In this document: positions 1 to 5,878 of the stretch, one piece after another | How positions within the stretch are numbered: position 1 is the stretch's first letter | Layout of the letters: each line of letters starts with the position of its first letter | Assembly: GCA_947456845.1 (NCBI GenBank) | Contig: CANGUJ010000121.1 | Coordinates: forward strand, 1 to 9,493 | DNA length: 9,493 nucleotides | From: Burkholderiales bacterium | GTDB taxonomy: Bacteria; Pseudomonadota; Gammaproteobacteria; Burkholderiales; JAEUOS01 | Reading direction: 5' to 3' | Translations under genes and position numbers: made by a program | Notes under the pieces: generated by a model | What the model was told of the DNA's origin: nothing | The model's database searches: none | Seen by the model: only the letters and a program-made list of their open reading frames with translations

Positions 1-989
1 GGCAGACCCTTGCCTTCGTTCGTGCGTGCCCAGTCACCGCCGATGTCCGGCAAAGACTGCGCCCAGCGCAGGCGATCGGCGTCCGACAGCTTCACGACCT
101 TGGTGCCGACGTCGATCATCGCCTTCTTCGAAGACTCGATCTGCGCGTTGGTCTGCTTGATGAGCTCGGCGGTGTAGTCAACGCCGGCCTTCACGATCGC
201 GTCCTGCACCTCTTTCGGCAGCTTCTTGAACTTGTCGGACGTCACCGCGATGCCGCCGGCGAACATCGCGCCGATGTCGACCTCGAGGACGTGCTGCGCG
301 ATCTCGTGGAGCCGGATCGGCAGGATGCCGGTGTAGAACGAGAGCGCGCCTTCGGTAACCCCGGTCTGCACGTTGGTGTAATAGGTCGGCAGGCCGCCGT
401 CGACCGCGACCGCGCCGGTGCCGCGCAGCCATTGCGCCGCCGGGCCGGGCGCGTTGTAGCGGCGCCCCTTGAGGTCCTCGAACTTGTTGAGAGGGACCTT
501 GGTCCAGATGTGGTAAGTCTCGATGCTGACCGGGGCGAGATACTTGATGTTGTTGCTCTCCCATTCTTTCAACACCGCCGGGTTCTCGCGCATGAGCTTG
601 TCCATCGTGCGCGTGACGATACCCATGTCGCCCGAGGTGAACGGGGTGAAGAACGTGACGTTCGACAGCGGCATGCTGTCTGCCTCGAAGACCGATCCGA
701 CGTAACCGATGTCGGCGATGTTGTCGCGGATCGCCTCCATCGTGTCCTGGAGTTTGAACAGCGTGCCAGCATAGGCCTCTTTCCAGTTGATGCGGTACTT
801 GCCGCCGGCCTTGAGTTGCTCGTCGACGCGGTTCTTGAAGTAGCCGGCCATGAGCCCGATCGGCAGCCACGAGGTCGGGTGGCTCGAAGCGAGCGTGAGG
901 TTGATTGTTTGTTGCGCCGCAGCAGTGCCGCTGACGGCGAACGCGCCTGCGACCGCGATCGCGGCGAGCGCCCTGGAGATGCATTTCAT
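1..989 (-). CDS. TRAP transporter substrate-binding protein (DctP family), 3' end cut by window edge
   Basis: Periplasmic solute-binding component of a tripartite ATP-independent periplasmic (TRAP) transporter, which hands a substrate, usually an organic acid, to a DctQ/DctM-type membrane permease. The frame is open from the ATG at 989 to the left edge (329 whole codons), close to full length for the family. Residues 1-25 form a Sec signal peptide: KCISR, a hydrophobic Ala/Val core, then a likely cut after TAAA. The mature part starts with the family-like INLTLASSHP (29-38). DLKGRRYNAPG (172-182) and the following TYYTNVQTGVTEGA (202-215) match the DctP signature region. The start is supported by AAGGAG six bases upstream. 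Asn179 occupies the position where most members have the carboxylate-binding Arg, so the ligand may not be a simple C4-dicarboxylate. The permease genes are not visible and may follow to the left. Family call is firm; substrate unknown. Confidence 0.93.
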   Translation of the reverse strand, partial: MKCISRALAAIAVAGAFAVSGTAAAQQTINLTLASSHPTSWLPIGLMAGYFKNRVDEQLKAGGKYRINWKEAYAGTLFKLQDTMEAIRDNIADIGYVGSVFEADSMPLSNVTFFTPFTSGDMGIVTRTMDKLMRENPAVLKEWESNNIKYLAPVSIETYHIWTKVPLNKFEDLKGRRYNAPGPAAQWLRGTGAVAVDGGLPTYYTNVQTGVTEGALSFYTGILPIRLHEIAQHVLEVDIGAMFAGGIAVTSDKFKKLPKEVQDAIVKAGVDYTAELIKQTNAQIESSKKAMIDVGTKVVKLSDADRLRWAQSLPDIGGDWARTNEGKGL

Positions 990-995
990 CGGAGT

Positions 996-1001
996 CTCCT
1001 T
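996..1001 (-). promoter_or_regulatory. Ribosome-binding site of the TRAP binding-protein gene
   Basis: On the minus strand this reads AAGGAG, a near-perfect Shine-Dalgarno sequence, with six bases between it and the ATG at 989. It fixes the start over nearby out-of-frame ATGs, including one at 984. Confidence 0.85.
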
Positions 1002-1023
1002 GTAGTGGATGATGTGTACGAAG

Positions 1024-1029
1024 ATATTA
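1024..1029 (-). promoter_or_regulatory. Possible -10 box upstream of the TRAP gene
   Basis: The minus strand reads TAATAT, close to the sigma-70 consensus TATAAT and one of the few AT-rich spots here. It would start a transcript about 28 bases before the TRAP ATG. I see no good -35 box at the usual 16-18 base spacing, so this is only a candidate. Confidence 0.25.
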
Positions 1030-1218
1030 CCTGTAACAGACGCGCAAGGGTTTGGCGCCGGTCCTGCGTACCTCGTGCTTGCCGGGCTTCGACAGCAACA
1101 CCGCGCGCGCCGGAATTCCCCGGTCCTCGGCGGCCTGTGCCCATGCACCGGCGATGCCCGGCAGCGGTTGTGCCCAATCCACTTGCCCGGCCCCTAGGAG
1201 TGTATCCGCTTCGGCCAT
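1027..1218 (-). CDS. Small unrecognised reading frame (63 codons), possible gene or gene remnant
   Basis: I do not recognise this peptide. It begins MAEADTLLGAG and ends VRRTGAKPLRVCYR, with a plausible soluble middle (GIAGAWAQAAEDRGIPARAV). About three quarters of its codons end in G or C, more so in the second half, as in neighbouring genes; that is the main reason for listing it. Against it: no clear ribosome-binding site before the ATG at 1218, the frame is closed by a TGA only 14 codons further upstream, and high GC makes chance frames common. It ends 37 bases before the TRAP start. It could be a real small protein, the tail of a decayed gene, or chance. Confidence 0.2.
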   Translation of the reverse strand: MAEADTLLGAGQVDWAQPLPGIAGAWAQAAEDRGIPARAVLLSKPGKHEVRRTGAKPLRVCYR

Positions 1219-1225
1219 TGCCGAG

Positions 1226-1243
1226 GCGGGCGCTGCCGCCCGC
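1226..1243. repeat. Perfect 7-bp hairpin
   Basis: GCGGGCG, loop CTGC, CGCCCGC form a perfect 7-bp stem. On the plus strand TTTCTC follows, so it faintly resembles a factor-independent terminator for plus-strand transcription, but no plus-strand gene ends here and the T-run is short. On the minus strand it lies just upstream of the small frame starting at 1218. Confidence 0.45.
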
Positions 1244-1381
1244 TTTCTCGGGGGTCTTCAGCTAATCAACCGTGGTACTCAAGCTGACGCGCCGGCGCCG
1301 GAATGTCCCATTCGAAAGCCCCTGCACCGCGCCATGGATATGCGTGTCGATGCAATTGCGCTTGCCGTCGCGATGTTCCGA

Positions 1382-1409
1382 CTGTTCCCACATGGCATGT
1401 GCCGGACAG
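1382..1409. repeat. Imperfect dyad with a CACATG-G-CATGTG core
   Basis: A perfect 13-base odd palindrome, CACATGGCATGTG (1389-1401), is flanked by outer arms CTGT (1382-1385) and ACAG (1406-1409). CC (1387-1388) and GG (1404-1405) also pair, leaving small bulges, for about 12 pairs in all. With no gene across it, a transcription-factor operator or an RNA hairpin is possible. I do not recognise a known regulator's site. Confidence 0.4.
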
Positions 1410-1529
1410 GCTTCTCGCCGATGCGACAAGCACGGCATGCGCGCGCGCCGCCACAGCGGAGAAACTGCAAGGTCCGGAGAATCCGTGCCACCGCTGCCTA
1501 ATGACCGCACGGCTTGTCATGGCTGCAGG

Positions 1530-1552
1530 AACCGCGCCGCGTGATCACGGTT
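1530..1552 (-). terminator. Weak hairpin just downstream of proC
   Basis: On the minus strand AACCG, a 13-base interval and CGGTT can pair, starting five bases past the proC stop codon; the interval includes most of the palindrome CGTGATCACG (1540-1549). Its position suits transcript end or 3'-end protection. There is no U-run, so it is not a standard intrinsic terminator. Confidence 0.25.
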
Positions 1553-1556
1553 TGCA

Positions 1557-2369
1557 TCAGTCCCGCCCGAGCGTCTCCCCCATCTCCCTGCCGCGGTCGC
1601 TTGCCGCCTGCATCGCTGCGCCGATCGCGCCCGGAATATCGCGCGCACGCATGACTTCCAGCGCCGCGAAGGTGGTGCCGCCCTTGGAGGTGACACGTTC
1701 GCGCAGCGTCGCGAAACTTTCGGGGGAGTTGGCGGCCAGTTGCGCGGCGCCGACCACGGTTTGCAGGGCCAGGCGGCGGGCGGTTTCCGCTTCCAGCCCC
1801 AAGGCTTCGCCGCCGGCCTGCAGGGCTTCCAGGAACAAGAATACGTAGGCTGGGCCGCTACCCGACAGGGCGGTCACGGGGTCGAGCAGTTCTTCGCGCT
1901 CCACCCAGACCGTCTGGCCGACGGCGGCGAGAACGCGTTCGGCATCGGCCCGGCGCGAGACTTCGACTTCAGGCGGGGCGTAGAGCGCGGTGATGCCCTG
2001 GCCGATGAGGGCCGGGGTATTGGGCATGGTGCGCACGAGCTTGCCGTAGCCGCCCAGCCAGCGCTTGAGGTCCGGGAGTCGCGTGCCGGCGGCAATCGAG
2101 AGAACGGTCTGGTTTTTCATGTGCGGCGCCACCGCGCCGGCGGCTTCGCGCATGTGCTGCGGCTTCACTGCCATGACGATCAGGCCGGCCGCGGCGAGGC
2201 TGGCGTCGGGGGCCGGCAGGGTGCGCACGCCAAACTGCGTTTCCAGGCGGGTGCGGGCTTCGGGCAGGGGTTCCACCACGGTGATGGTGCTGGTATCGAA
2301 GCCCTTGGCCTGCATGCCACCGATGAGGGCGGCGGCCATGTTGCCGCCGCCGATGAACGCGATATTCAT
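1557..2369 (-). CDS. proC: Pyrroline-5-carboxylate reductase
   Basis: Cytoplasmic enzyme that reduces 1-pyrroline-5-carboxylate to L-proline with NAD(P)H, the last step of proline synthesis. At 270 aa it is normal family length. The N-terminal Rossmann fold opens with IAFIGGGNMA (3-12), the dinucleotide-binding Gly motif. VKPQ (68-71) and RTMPNTPA (113-120) follow in the nucleotide domain. The C-terminal helical dimer domain carries the family signature ALSGSGPAYVF (167-177) and VTSKGGTT (226-233), which shapes the substrate site. The ATG at 2369 shares an ATGA overlap with the stop of yggS, so translation is probably coupled and proC is the second gene of a yggS-proC operon, a widely conserved pair. 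All key motifs are intact and no frame damage is visible. Confidence 0.98.
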   Translation of the reverse strand: MNIAFIGGGNMAAALIGGMQAKGFDTSTITVVEPLPEARTRLETQFGVRTLPAPDASLAAAGLIVMAVKPQHMREAAGAVAPHMKNQTVLSIAAGTRLPDLKRWLGGYGKLVRTMPNTPALIGQGITALYAPPEVEVSRRADAERVLAAVGQTVWVEREELLDPVTALSGSGPAYVFLFLEALQAGGEALGLEAETARRLALQTVVGAAQLAANSPESFATLRERVTSKGGTTFAALEVMRARDIPGAIGAAMQAASDRGREMGETLGRD

Positions 2370-3067
2370 GGGATTCTTGTCCTGGTTCCGAAGATGGCCG
2401 TGCCGACCCGCACGATGGTGGCGCCTTCAAGGATGGCGGCCTCGAGATCGGCCGACATGCCCATCGAGAGGGTATCGCAGCCGAGCCCCTGGGCATTGAG
2501 GTCTTCGAGGATAAGGCGCAGGGCGCGAAACGGTGCGCGCTGGGCTTCGAGGCCCTCGGCCGGCTGCGGGATGGTCATCAGGCCGCGCAGTTTGAGCCGC
2601 GGCAGGGCCGCTACCGCCCGGGCCAGGTCGGCGATCGTGGCCGAGTCGGCTCCGCTCTTGCTGGCCTCGCCGCTGATGTTGACCTGCAGGCAGACCTGCA
2701 GGTCGGGCAGGTGGGCGGGCCGCTGCGCGGAGAGCCGCTCGGCGATCTTGAGGCGGTCGATGCTGTGTACCCAGGCGAAGTGCTCCGCGACCGGACGCGT
2801 CTTGTTGCTCTGTATCGGCCCGATGAAATGCCATTCCAGGCCGAGTCCGGCCAGGGCCATGGCCTTGTCGACGCCTTCCTGGACATAGTTTTCGCCGAAC
2901 GCCGTCAGGCCGGCGGCGTGGGCGGCGGCCACCGATTCGGCGTCGAAGGTCTTGCTGACTGCCAGAAGCCGTACGGAATCGGCTGTACGGCCGGCGTTTT
3001 TGCATGCCGTTGTCATGAGCGCCCGGACTTCCCGTACCCGCTCCGCTATTGCTGGGGCTGAAGGCAT
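2366..3067 (-). CDS. yggS: YggS/PLPBP family pyridoxal-phosphate homeostasis protein
   Basis: Cytoplasmic PLP-binding protein (COG0325) with an alanine-racemase-like barrel but no known catalytic activity. The family keeps vitamin B6 and amino-acid pools in balance, and its loss disturbs PLP-dependent enzymes. From the ATG at 3067 the protein is 233 aa, the usual size. LLAVSKT (34-40) holds the PLP lysine Lys39. FGENYVQE (57-64), HFIGPIQSNK (80-89), VNISGEASKSG (129-139), MGMSADLEAAI (202-212) and the phosphate-binding end RVGTAIFG (220-227) are all present. The frame stays open upstream to 3268, but that extension is low-complexity, runs into pilT and matches nothing in the family, so 3067 is chosen. 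The ribosome-binding site is weak (AAAAGA). Its stop overlaps the proC start by four bases. It lies back to back with pilT. Confidence 0.97.
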   Translation of the reverse strand: MPSAPAIAERVREVRALMTTACKNAGRTADSVRLLAVSKTFDAESVAAAHAAGLTAFGENYVQEGVDKAMALAGLGLEWHFIGPIQSNKTRPVAEHFAWVHSIDRLKIAERLSAQRPAHLPDLQVCLQVNISGEASKSGADSATIADLARAVAALPRLKLRGLMTIPQPAEGLEAQRAPFRALRLILEDLNAQGLGCDTLSMGMSADLEAAILEGATIVRVGTAIFGTRTRIP

Positions 3068-3090
3068 GTTAATCTTTTGACGGTTATGCA

Positions 3091-3120
3091 AGCGGTTGCT
3101 CCCGCTGCGGAGGGGTCCGC
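3091..3120. repeat. Two adjacent perfect hairpins between yggS and pilT
   Basis: AGCGG, loop TTGCTC, CCGCT (3091-3106) is followed at once by GCGGA, loop GGGG, TCCGC (3107-3120). Both have perfect 5-bp stems, and they fill a third of the 88-base divergent gap. They could act as paired operator sites or as structure in the leader RNA of either gene. The overlapping CCGCTGCGG (3102-3110) allows an alternative pairing between them. Confidence 0.45.
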
Positions 3121-3143
3121 CAGAGCGCCTGATGTTCCAAGAC

Positions 3144-3149
3144 GAGGAA
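3144..3149 (+). promoter_or_regulatory. Ribosome-binding site of pilT
   Basis: GAGGAA lies six bases before the pilT ATG at 3156, the usual spacing, and supports that start. A TTGACG resembling a -35 box occurs upstream at 3077-3082, but the position where its -10 should fall reads TCCCGC, so I do not call a pilT promoter from it. Confidence 0.8.
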
Positions 3150-3154
3150 TTATA
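3149..3154 (-). promoter_or_regulatory. Candidate -10 box for the yggS-proC operon
   Basis: The minus strand reads TATAAT, an exact sigma-70 -10 consensus in otherwise GC-rich DNA. A transcript from it would have a leader of roughly 75 bases before yggS and would carry both hairpins at 3091-3120. No good -35 lies 16-18 bases upstream, where the sequence is already inside pilT. The same bases sit against the pilT ribosome-binding site, so polymerase here could compete with pilT expression. Chance occurrence cannot be excluded. Confidence 0.35.
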
Positions 3155-3155
3155 G

Positions 3156-4199
3156 ATGGACATATCCGAGTTACTCGCGTTCGTGGTCAAGAACAAGGCC
3201 TCCGACCTGCATCTGTCGGCCGGGCTGCCGCCCATGATTCGGGTACACGGCGATGTTCGCCGCATCAACCTGCCAGCGATGGATCATTCCGAAGTGCACG
3301 GCATGATCTACGACATCATGAACGACGGCCAGCGCAAGGCCTACGAGGAGAATCTGGAGTGCGATTTTTCGTTCGCCATCCCCAACCTCGCCCGCTTCCG
3401 CGTCAATGCCTTCGTGCAGAACCGCGGCGCCGGGGCCGTGATGCGGACGATTCCCTCGAAGATCCTGTCGCTTGAGGAGCTCAAGGCGCCCAAGAGCTTC
3501 GGCGACATCGCCAACCAGCCGCGCGGCATCGTGCTGGTGACCGGCCCTACCGGCTCGGGCAAGTCGACCACGCTGGCGGCGATGGTGAACCACGTCAACG
3601 AAAACGAATACGGGCACATCCTCACGGTGGAAGACCCGATCGAGTTCGTGCATGAATCCAAGAAGTGCCTGATCAACCAGCGCGAGGTCGGGCCGCACAC
3701 CTTGTCGTTCAACAACGCCCTGCGCTCGGCGCTGCGCGAGGACCCGGATGTGATCCTGGTAGGCGAGATGCGCGACCTGGAAACCATCCGGCTGGCGCTT
3801 TCGGCCGCCGAGACCGGCCACCTCGTGTTCGGGACGCTGCATACGAGCTCCGCGGCCAAGACCATCGACCGCATCGTCGACGTGTTTCCGGCCGCCGAGA
3901 AGGAAATGGTCCGTTCCATGCTCTCGGAGTCGATCCGCGCGGTGATTTCGCAGACCCTTCTCAAGACCAAGGACGGCAATGGCAGGGTCGCGGCGCACGA
4001 AATCATGATCGGCACGCCCGCCATCCGCAACCTCATCCGCGAGAACAAGATCGCGCAGATGTATTCGGCGATCCAGACCGGGCAGCAGTTCGGCATGCAG
4101 ACCCTGGACCAGAACCTCACCGATCTCGTCCGGCGCAACATCGTGTCTTCGGCCGAGGCGCGCAACAAGGCGGCGAACAAGGACAATTTCGCCGGCTGA
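3156..4199 (+). CDS. pilT: Type IV pilus retraction ATPase PilT
   Basis: Hexameric cytoplasmic motor of the secretion-ATPase (PilT/GspE) superfamily that depolymerises type IV pili, powering twitching motility, surface sensing and often DNA uptake. The 347 aa are standard. The N-terminal PAS-like domain includes SDLHLSAGLPP (16-26). The ATPase core has Walker A GPTGSGKST (130-138, Lys136), the Asp box around VEDPIEF (158-164), Walker B DVILVGEMRD (198-207, Glu204) and the His box ETGHLVFGTLHT (219-230, His222 and His229). AIRNLIRE (289-296), the C-terminal motif needed for retraction, is intact and separates it from PilB-type extension motors. pilU follows after 28 bases, so the two are surely co-transcribed. 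The start is supported by GAGGAA at 3144. Confidence 0.98.
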   Translation: MDISELLAFVVKNKASDLHLSAGLPPMIRVHGDVRRINLPAMDHSEVHGMIYDIMNDGQRKAYEENLECDFSFAIPNLARFRVNAFVQNRGAGAVMRTIPSKILSLEELKAPKSFGDIANQPRGIVLVTGPTGSGKSTTLAAMVNHVNENEYGHILTVEDPIEFVHESKKCLINQREVGPHTLSFNNALRSALREDPDVILVGEMRDLETIRLALSAAETGHLVFGTLHTSSAAKTIDRIVDVFPAAEKEMVRSMLSESIRAVISQTLLKTKDGNGRVAAHEIMIGTPAIRNLIRENKIAQMYSAIQTGQQFGMQTLDQNLTDLVRRNIVSSAEARNKAANKDNFAG

Positions 4200-4227
4200 A
4201 CGGCAGCAGCACCACGAGAGCAAGACC

Positions 4228-5364
4228 ATGGAACGCGACCAGGCAACCAAATTCATGTACGACCTGCTGAAGCTCATGCTCAGCAAAAAGGGGTCGGACC
4301 TTTTCATCACGGCAGGATTTCCTCCCGCCTTCAAGATCGACAGCAAGATGACGCCGGTGTCGAACCAGGCGCTCACGCCGGTGCACACGCAGGACCTGTG
4401 CCGTGCGATCATGAATGACAAGCAGGCCGCAGAATTCGAGGCCAAGAAGGAGTGCAATTTCGCCATCTCCCCCGCAGGGATCGGGCGCTTCCGCGTCAAC
4501 GCCTTCGTGCAGCAGGGCAGCATGGGCATGGTGTTGCGGGTAATCACCTCCAACATCCCGAAGTTCGAGGAACTCAGGGTGCCGCCAGTGCTGAAAGATG
4601 TCGCCATGACCAAGCGTGGCCTGGTGATCATGGTGGGCGGTACCGGCTCCGGCAAGTCGACCACGCTGGCGGCCATGATCGGCTATCGCAACGAGAACTC
4701 GTTCGGCCACATCATCACCATCGAGGACCCGATTGAATACGTGCATCCGCACAAGAATTGCGTGGTCACGCAGCGCGAGGTCGGCGTCGACACCGATACC
4801 TGGGAGGCGGCCCTCAAGAACACCCTGCGCCAGGCGCCCGACGTCATCCTCATCGGCGAGATCCGCGAGCGCGAAACCATGGAGCACGCGATCGCGTTTT
4901 CCGAAACCGGCCACCTGTGCATGGCGACCCTGCATGCCAACAGTGCCAACCAGGCGCTCGACCGCATCATCAACTTCTTTCCCGAGGAGCGCCGCTCGCA
5001 ACTGCTGATGGACCTCTCGCTCAACATGCGCGCACTCATCTCGCAGCGCCTGATTCCGCTCAGGGACAGCAAGGGGCGGGCCGCGGCGGTGGAGGTGATG
5101 CTCAATTCGCCGCTGATTTCCGACCTCATTTTCAAGGGCGAGGTCCACGAGATCAAGGAGATCATGAAGAAGTCGCGCGAGCTCGGCATGCAGACCTTCG
5201 ACCAGGCCCTGTTCGATCTCTACGAGGAAGGCCGCATCAGCTACGAGGACGCCCTTCGCAACGCCGATTCGGTCAACGACCTGCGCCTGATGATCAAGCT
5301 GCACAGCAAGGAATCCAAGTCCAAGGACCTGGGCGAGAACATCGGCGGTCTGACCATCGTCTAG
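4228..5364 (+). CDS. pilU: Type IV pilus retraction ATPase paralogue PilU
   Basis: PilT paralogue that works with PilT as an accessory retraction motor, adding force; in studied species it usually needs PilT for activity. The 378 aa, with a longer C-terminal tail than PilT, fit PilU. SDLFITAGFPP (23-33) matches the PilT N-terminal motif. The ATPase core has Walker A GGTGSGKS (137-144, Lys143), the Asp box around IEDPIEY (165-171), Walker B DVILIGEIRE (205-214, Glu211) and the His box ETGHLCMATLHA (226-237). The PilT motif AIRNLIRE is replaced by LISDLIFKGE (296-305), and the tail ends in a charged Lys/Ser stretch and GGLTIV, both typical of PilU. The ribosome-binding site is modest (ACGAGAG). 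The next gene starts only 10 bases after the stop. Confidence 0.97.
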   Translation: MERDQATKFMYDLLKLMLSKKGSDLFITAGFPPAFKIDSKMTPVSNQALTPVHTQDLCRAIMNDKQAAEFEAKKECNFAISPAGIGRFRVNAFVQQGSMGMVLRVITSNIPKFEELRVPPVLKDVAMTKRGLVIMVGGTGSGKSTTLAAMIGYRNENSFGHIITIEDPIEYVHPHKNCVVTQREVGVDTDTWEAALKNTLRQAPDVILIGEIRERETMEHAIAFSETGHLCMATLHANSANQALDRIINFFPEERRSQLLMDLSLNMRALISQRLIPLRDSKGRAAAVEVMLNSPLISDLIFKGEVHEIKEIMKKSRELGMQTFDQALFDLYEEGRISYEDALRNADSVNDLRLMIKLHSKESKSKDLGENIGGLTIV

Positions 5365-5374
5365 GGCGGCACAC

Positions 5375-5863
5375 ATGAGCAACCTGCATGATTTCTCCGC
5401 CGACACGCTGGCCGGCAAGCCGTTCGACTTTTCCGCGCTCAAGGGCAAGGTGGTGCTGGTGGTCAATACGGCCAGCCGCTGCGGCCTGACGCCGCAGTAC
5501 CAGGGGCTCGAGACCCTGCACAAGGCGCACCAGGCGGAGGGCCTGGAAATCGTCGGCTTTCCCTGCAACCAGTTCGGCGGGCAGGAGCCCGGCGGCGCCG
5601 ACGAGATCAGCGCCTTCTGCCAGAAGAACTATGGCGTCACCTTTCGCATGATGGACAAGGTCGAGGTCAACGGCGCAGGTGCCCATCCGCTCTACAAATG
5701 GCTGGTCAAGGCCGCGCCCGGGCTGCTGGGCTCGGAGGCGATCAAGTGGAATTTCACCAAGTTCCTGGTCGGGCGTGACGGCAACGTGATCCGCCGCTAT
5801 GCGCCGCAGACCGAACCCGGCGACCTGGAAAAGGACATCGTCGCGGCCCTCAAGGCCGCCTAG
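5375..5863 (+). CDS. Glutathione peroxidase family thiol peroxidase (BtuE-like)
   Basis: Reduces hydrogen peroxide or organic peroxides with thiol electrons, probably in the cytoplasm since no signal peptide is seen. The 162 aa match bacterial members. The catalytic tetrad is complete: Cys36 in NTASRCG (31-37), Gln70 in FGGQEPG (67-73), and Trp125-Asn126 in KWNFTKFLVG (124-133). FPCNQF (62-67) is the usual family block. Cys82 in FCQKNYGVTF (81-90) sits where thioredoxin-dependent members carry the resolving cysteine, so thioredoxin rather than glutathione is the likelier reductant (inference). The peroxidatic residue is Cys, not selenocysteine. Only 10 bases separate it from pilU, which suggests read-through from pilTU. 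It converges on the rlmL-type gene with a 15-base gap. Confidence 0.95.
   Translation: MSNLHDFSADTLAGKPFDFSALKGKVVLVVNTASRCGLTPQYQGLETLHKAHQAEGLEIVGFPCNQFGGQEPGGADEISAFCQKNYGVTFRMMDKVEVNGAGAHPLYKWLVKAAPGLLGSEAIKWNFTKFLVGRDGNVIRRYAPQTEPGDLEKDIVAALKAA
5843..5859. terminator. Hairpin at the gpx 3' end (possible weak terminator)
   Basis: GCGGCC, loop CTCAA, GGCCGC form a perfect 6-bp stem inside the last codons of the peroxidase gene. The 15-base gap that follows holds the perfect palindrome CCGCGCGCGG (5864-5873). There is no T-run on either strand, so termination between these convergent genes may depend on Rho or on these stems. Confidence 0.25.
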
Positions 5864-5878
5864 CCGCGCGCGGTCGGG

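Larger units (their letters stand above)
990..1556. other. Gene-poor intergenic stretch between proC and the TRAP gene
   Basis: These 567 bases separate the proC stop from the TRAP start, both on the minus strand. Reading frames on either strand are short, and most give Cys/Arg/Ala/His-rich translations with no family I recognise. Visible contents are the TRAP ribosome-binding site and possible -10 box near 996-1029, a 63-codon minus-strand frame at 1027-1218, a GC-rich hairpin at 1226-1243, a long imperfect dyad at 1382-1409, an 8-base palindrome at 1352-1359 and a weak hairpin just past the proC stop at 1530-1552. I see no tRNA, no insertion-sequence ends and no direct repeats. It probably carries the TRAP gene's promoter and regulator sites, and may hold decayed coding DNA. 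Confidence 0.6.

Noticed and set aside
178..984. A 268-codon minus-strand frame over the TRAP gene
   Set aside because: It is Arg/His-rich and out of frame with the clear TRAP protein, which has a signal peptide, a good ribosome-binding site and family motifs.
1052..1501. A 149-codon plus-strand frame in the gene-free stretch
   Set aside because: The translation is Ala/Pro/Arg/Cys-rich with no domain or ribosome-binding site, consistent with a chance frame in GC-rich DNA.
1740..2888. A 382-codon plus-strand frame across proC and yggS
   Set aside because: It runs antisense through two genes with intact motifs and has a Gly/His/Arg-rich, domain-free translation.
3068..3268. An upstream extension of yggS adding 67 residues
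   Set aside because: The added residues do not fit the family, overlap pilT head-on and include the divergent control region. The ATG at 3067 gives the normal 233-aa protein.
3171..4676. A long minus-strand open frame (about 500 codons) opposite pilT and the start of pilU
   Set aside because: It mirrors pilT codons; the translation is rich in His, Arg, Asp and Gly with no domain, as expected antisense to a GC-rich gene. Both strands cannot plausibly code for conserved proteins here.
4117..5568. A second long minus-strand open frame opposite pilU
   Set aside because: Same mirror effect. It resembles the frame opposite pilT only because pilT and pilU are paralogues.
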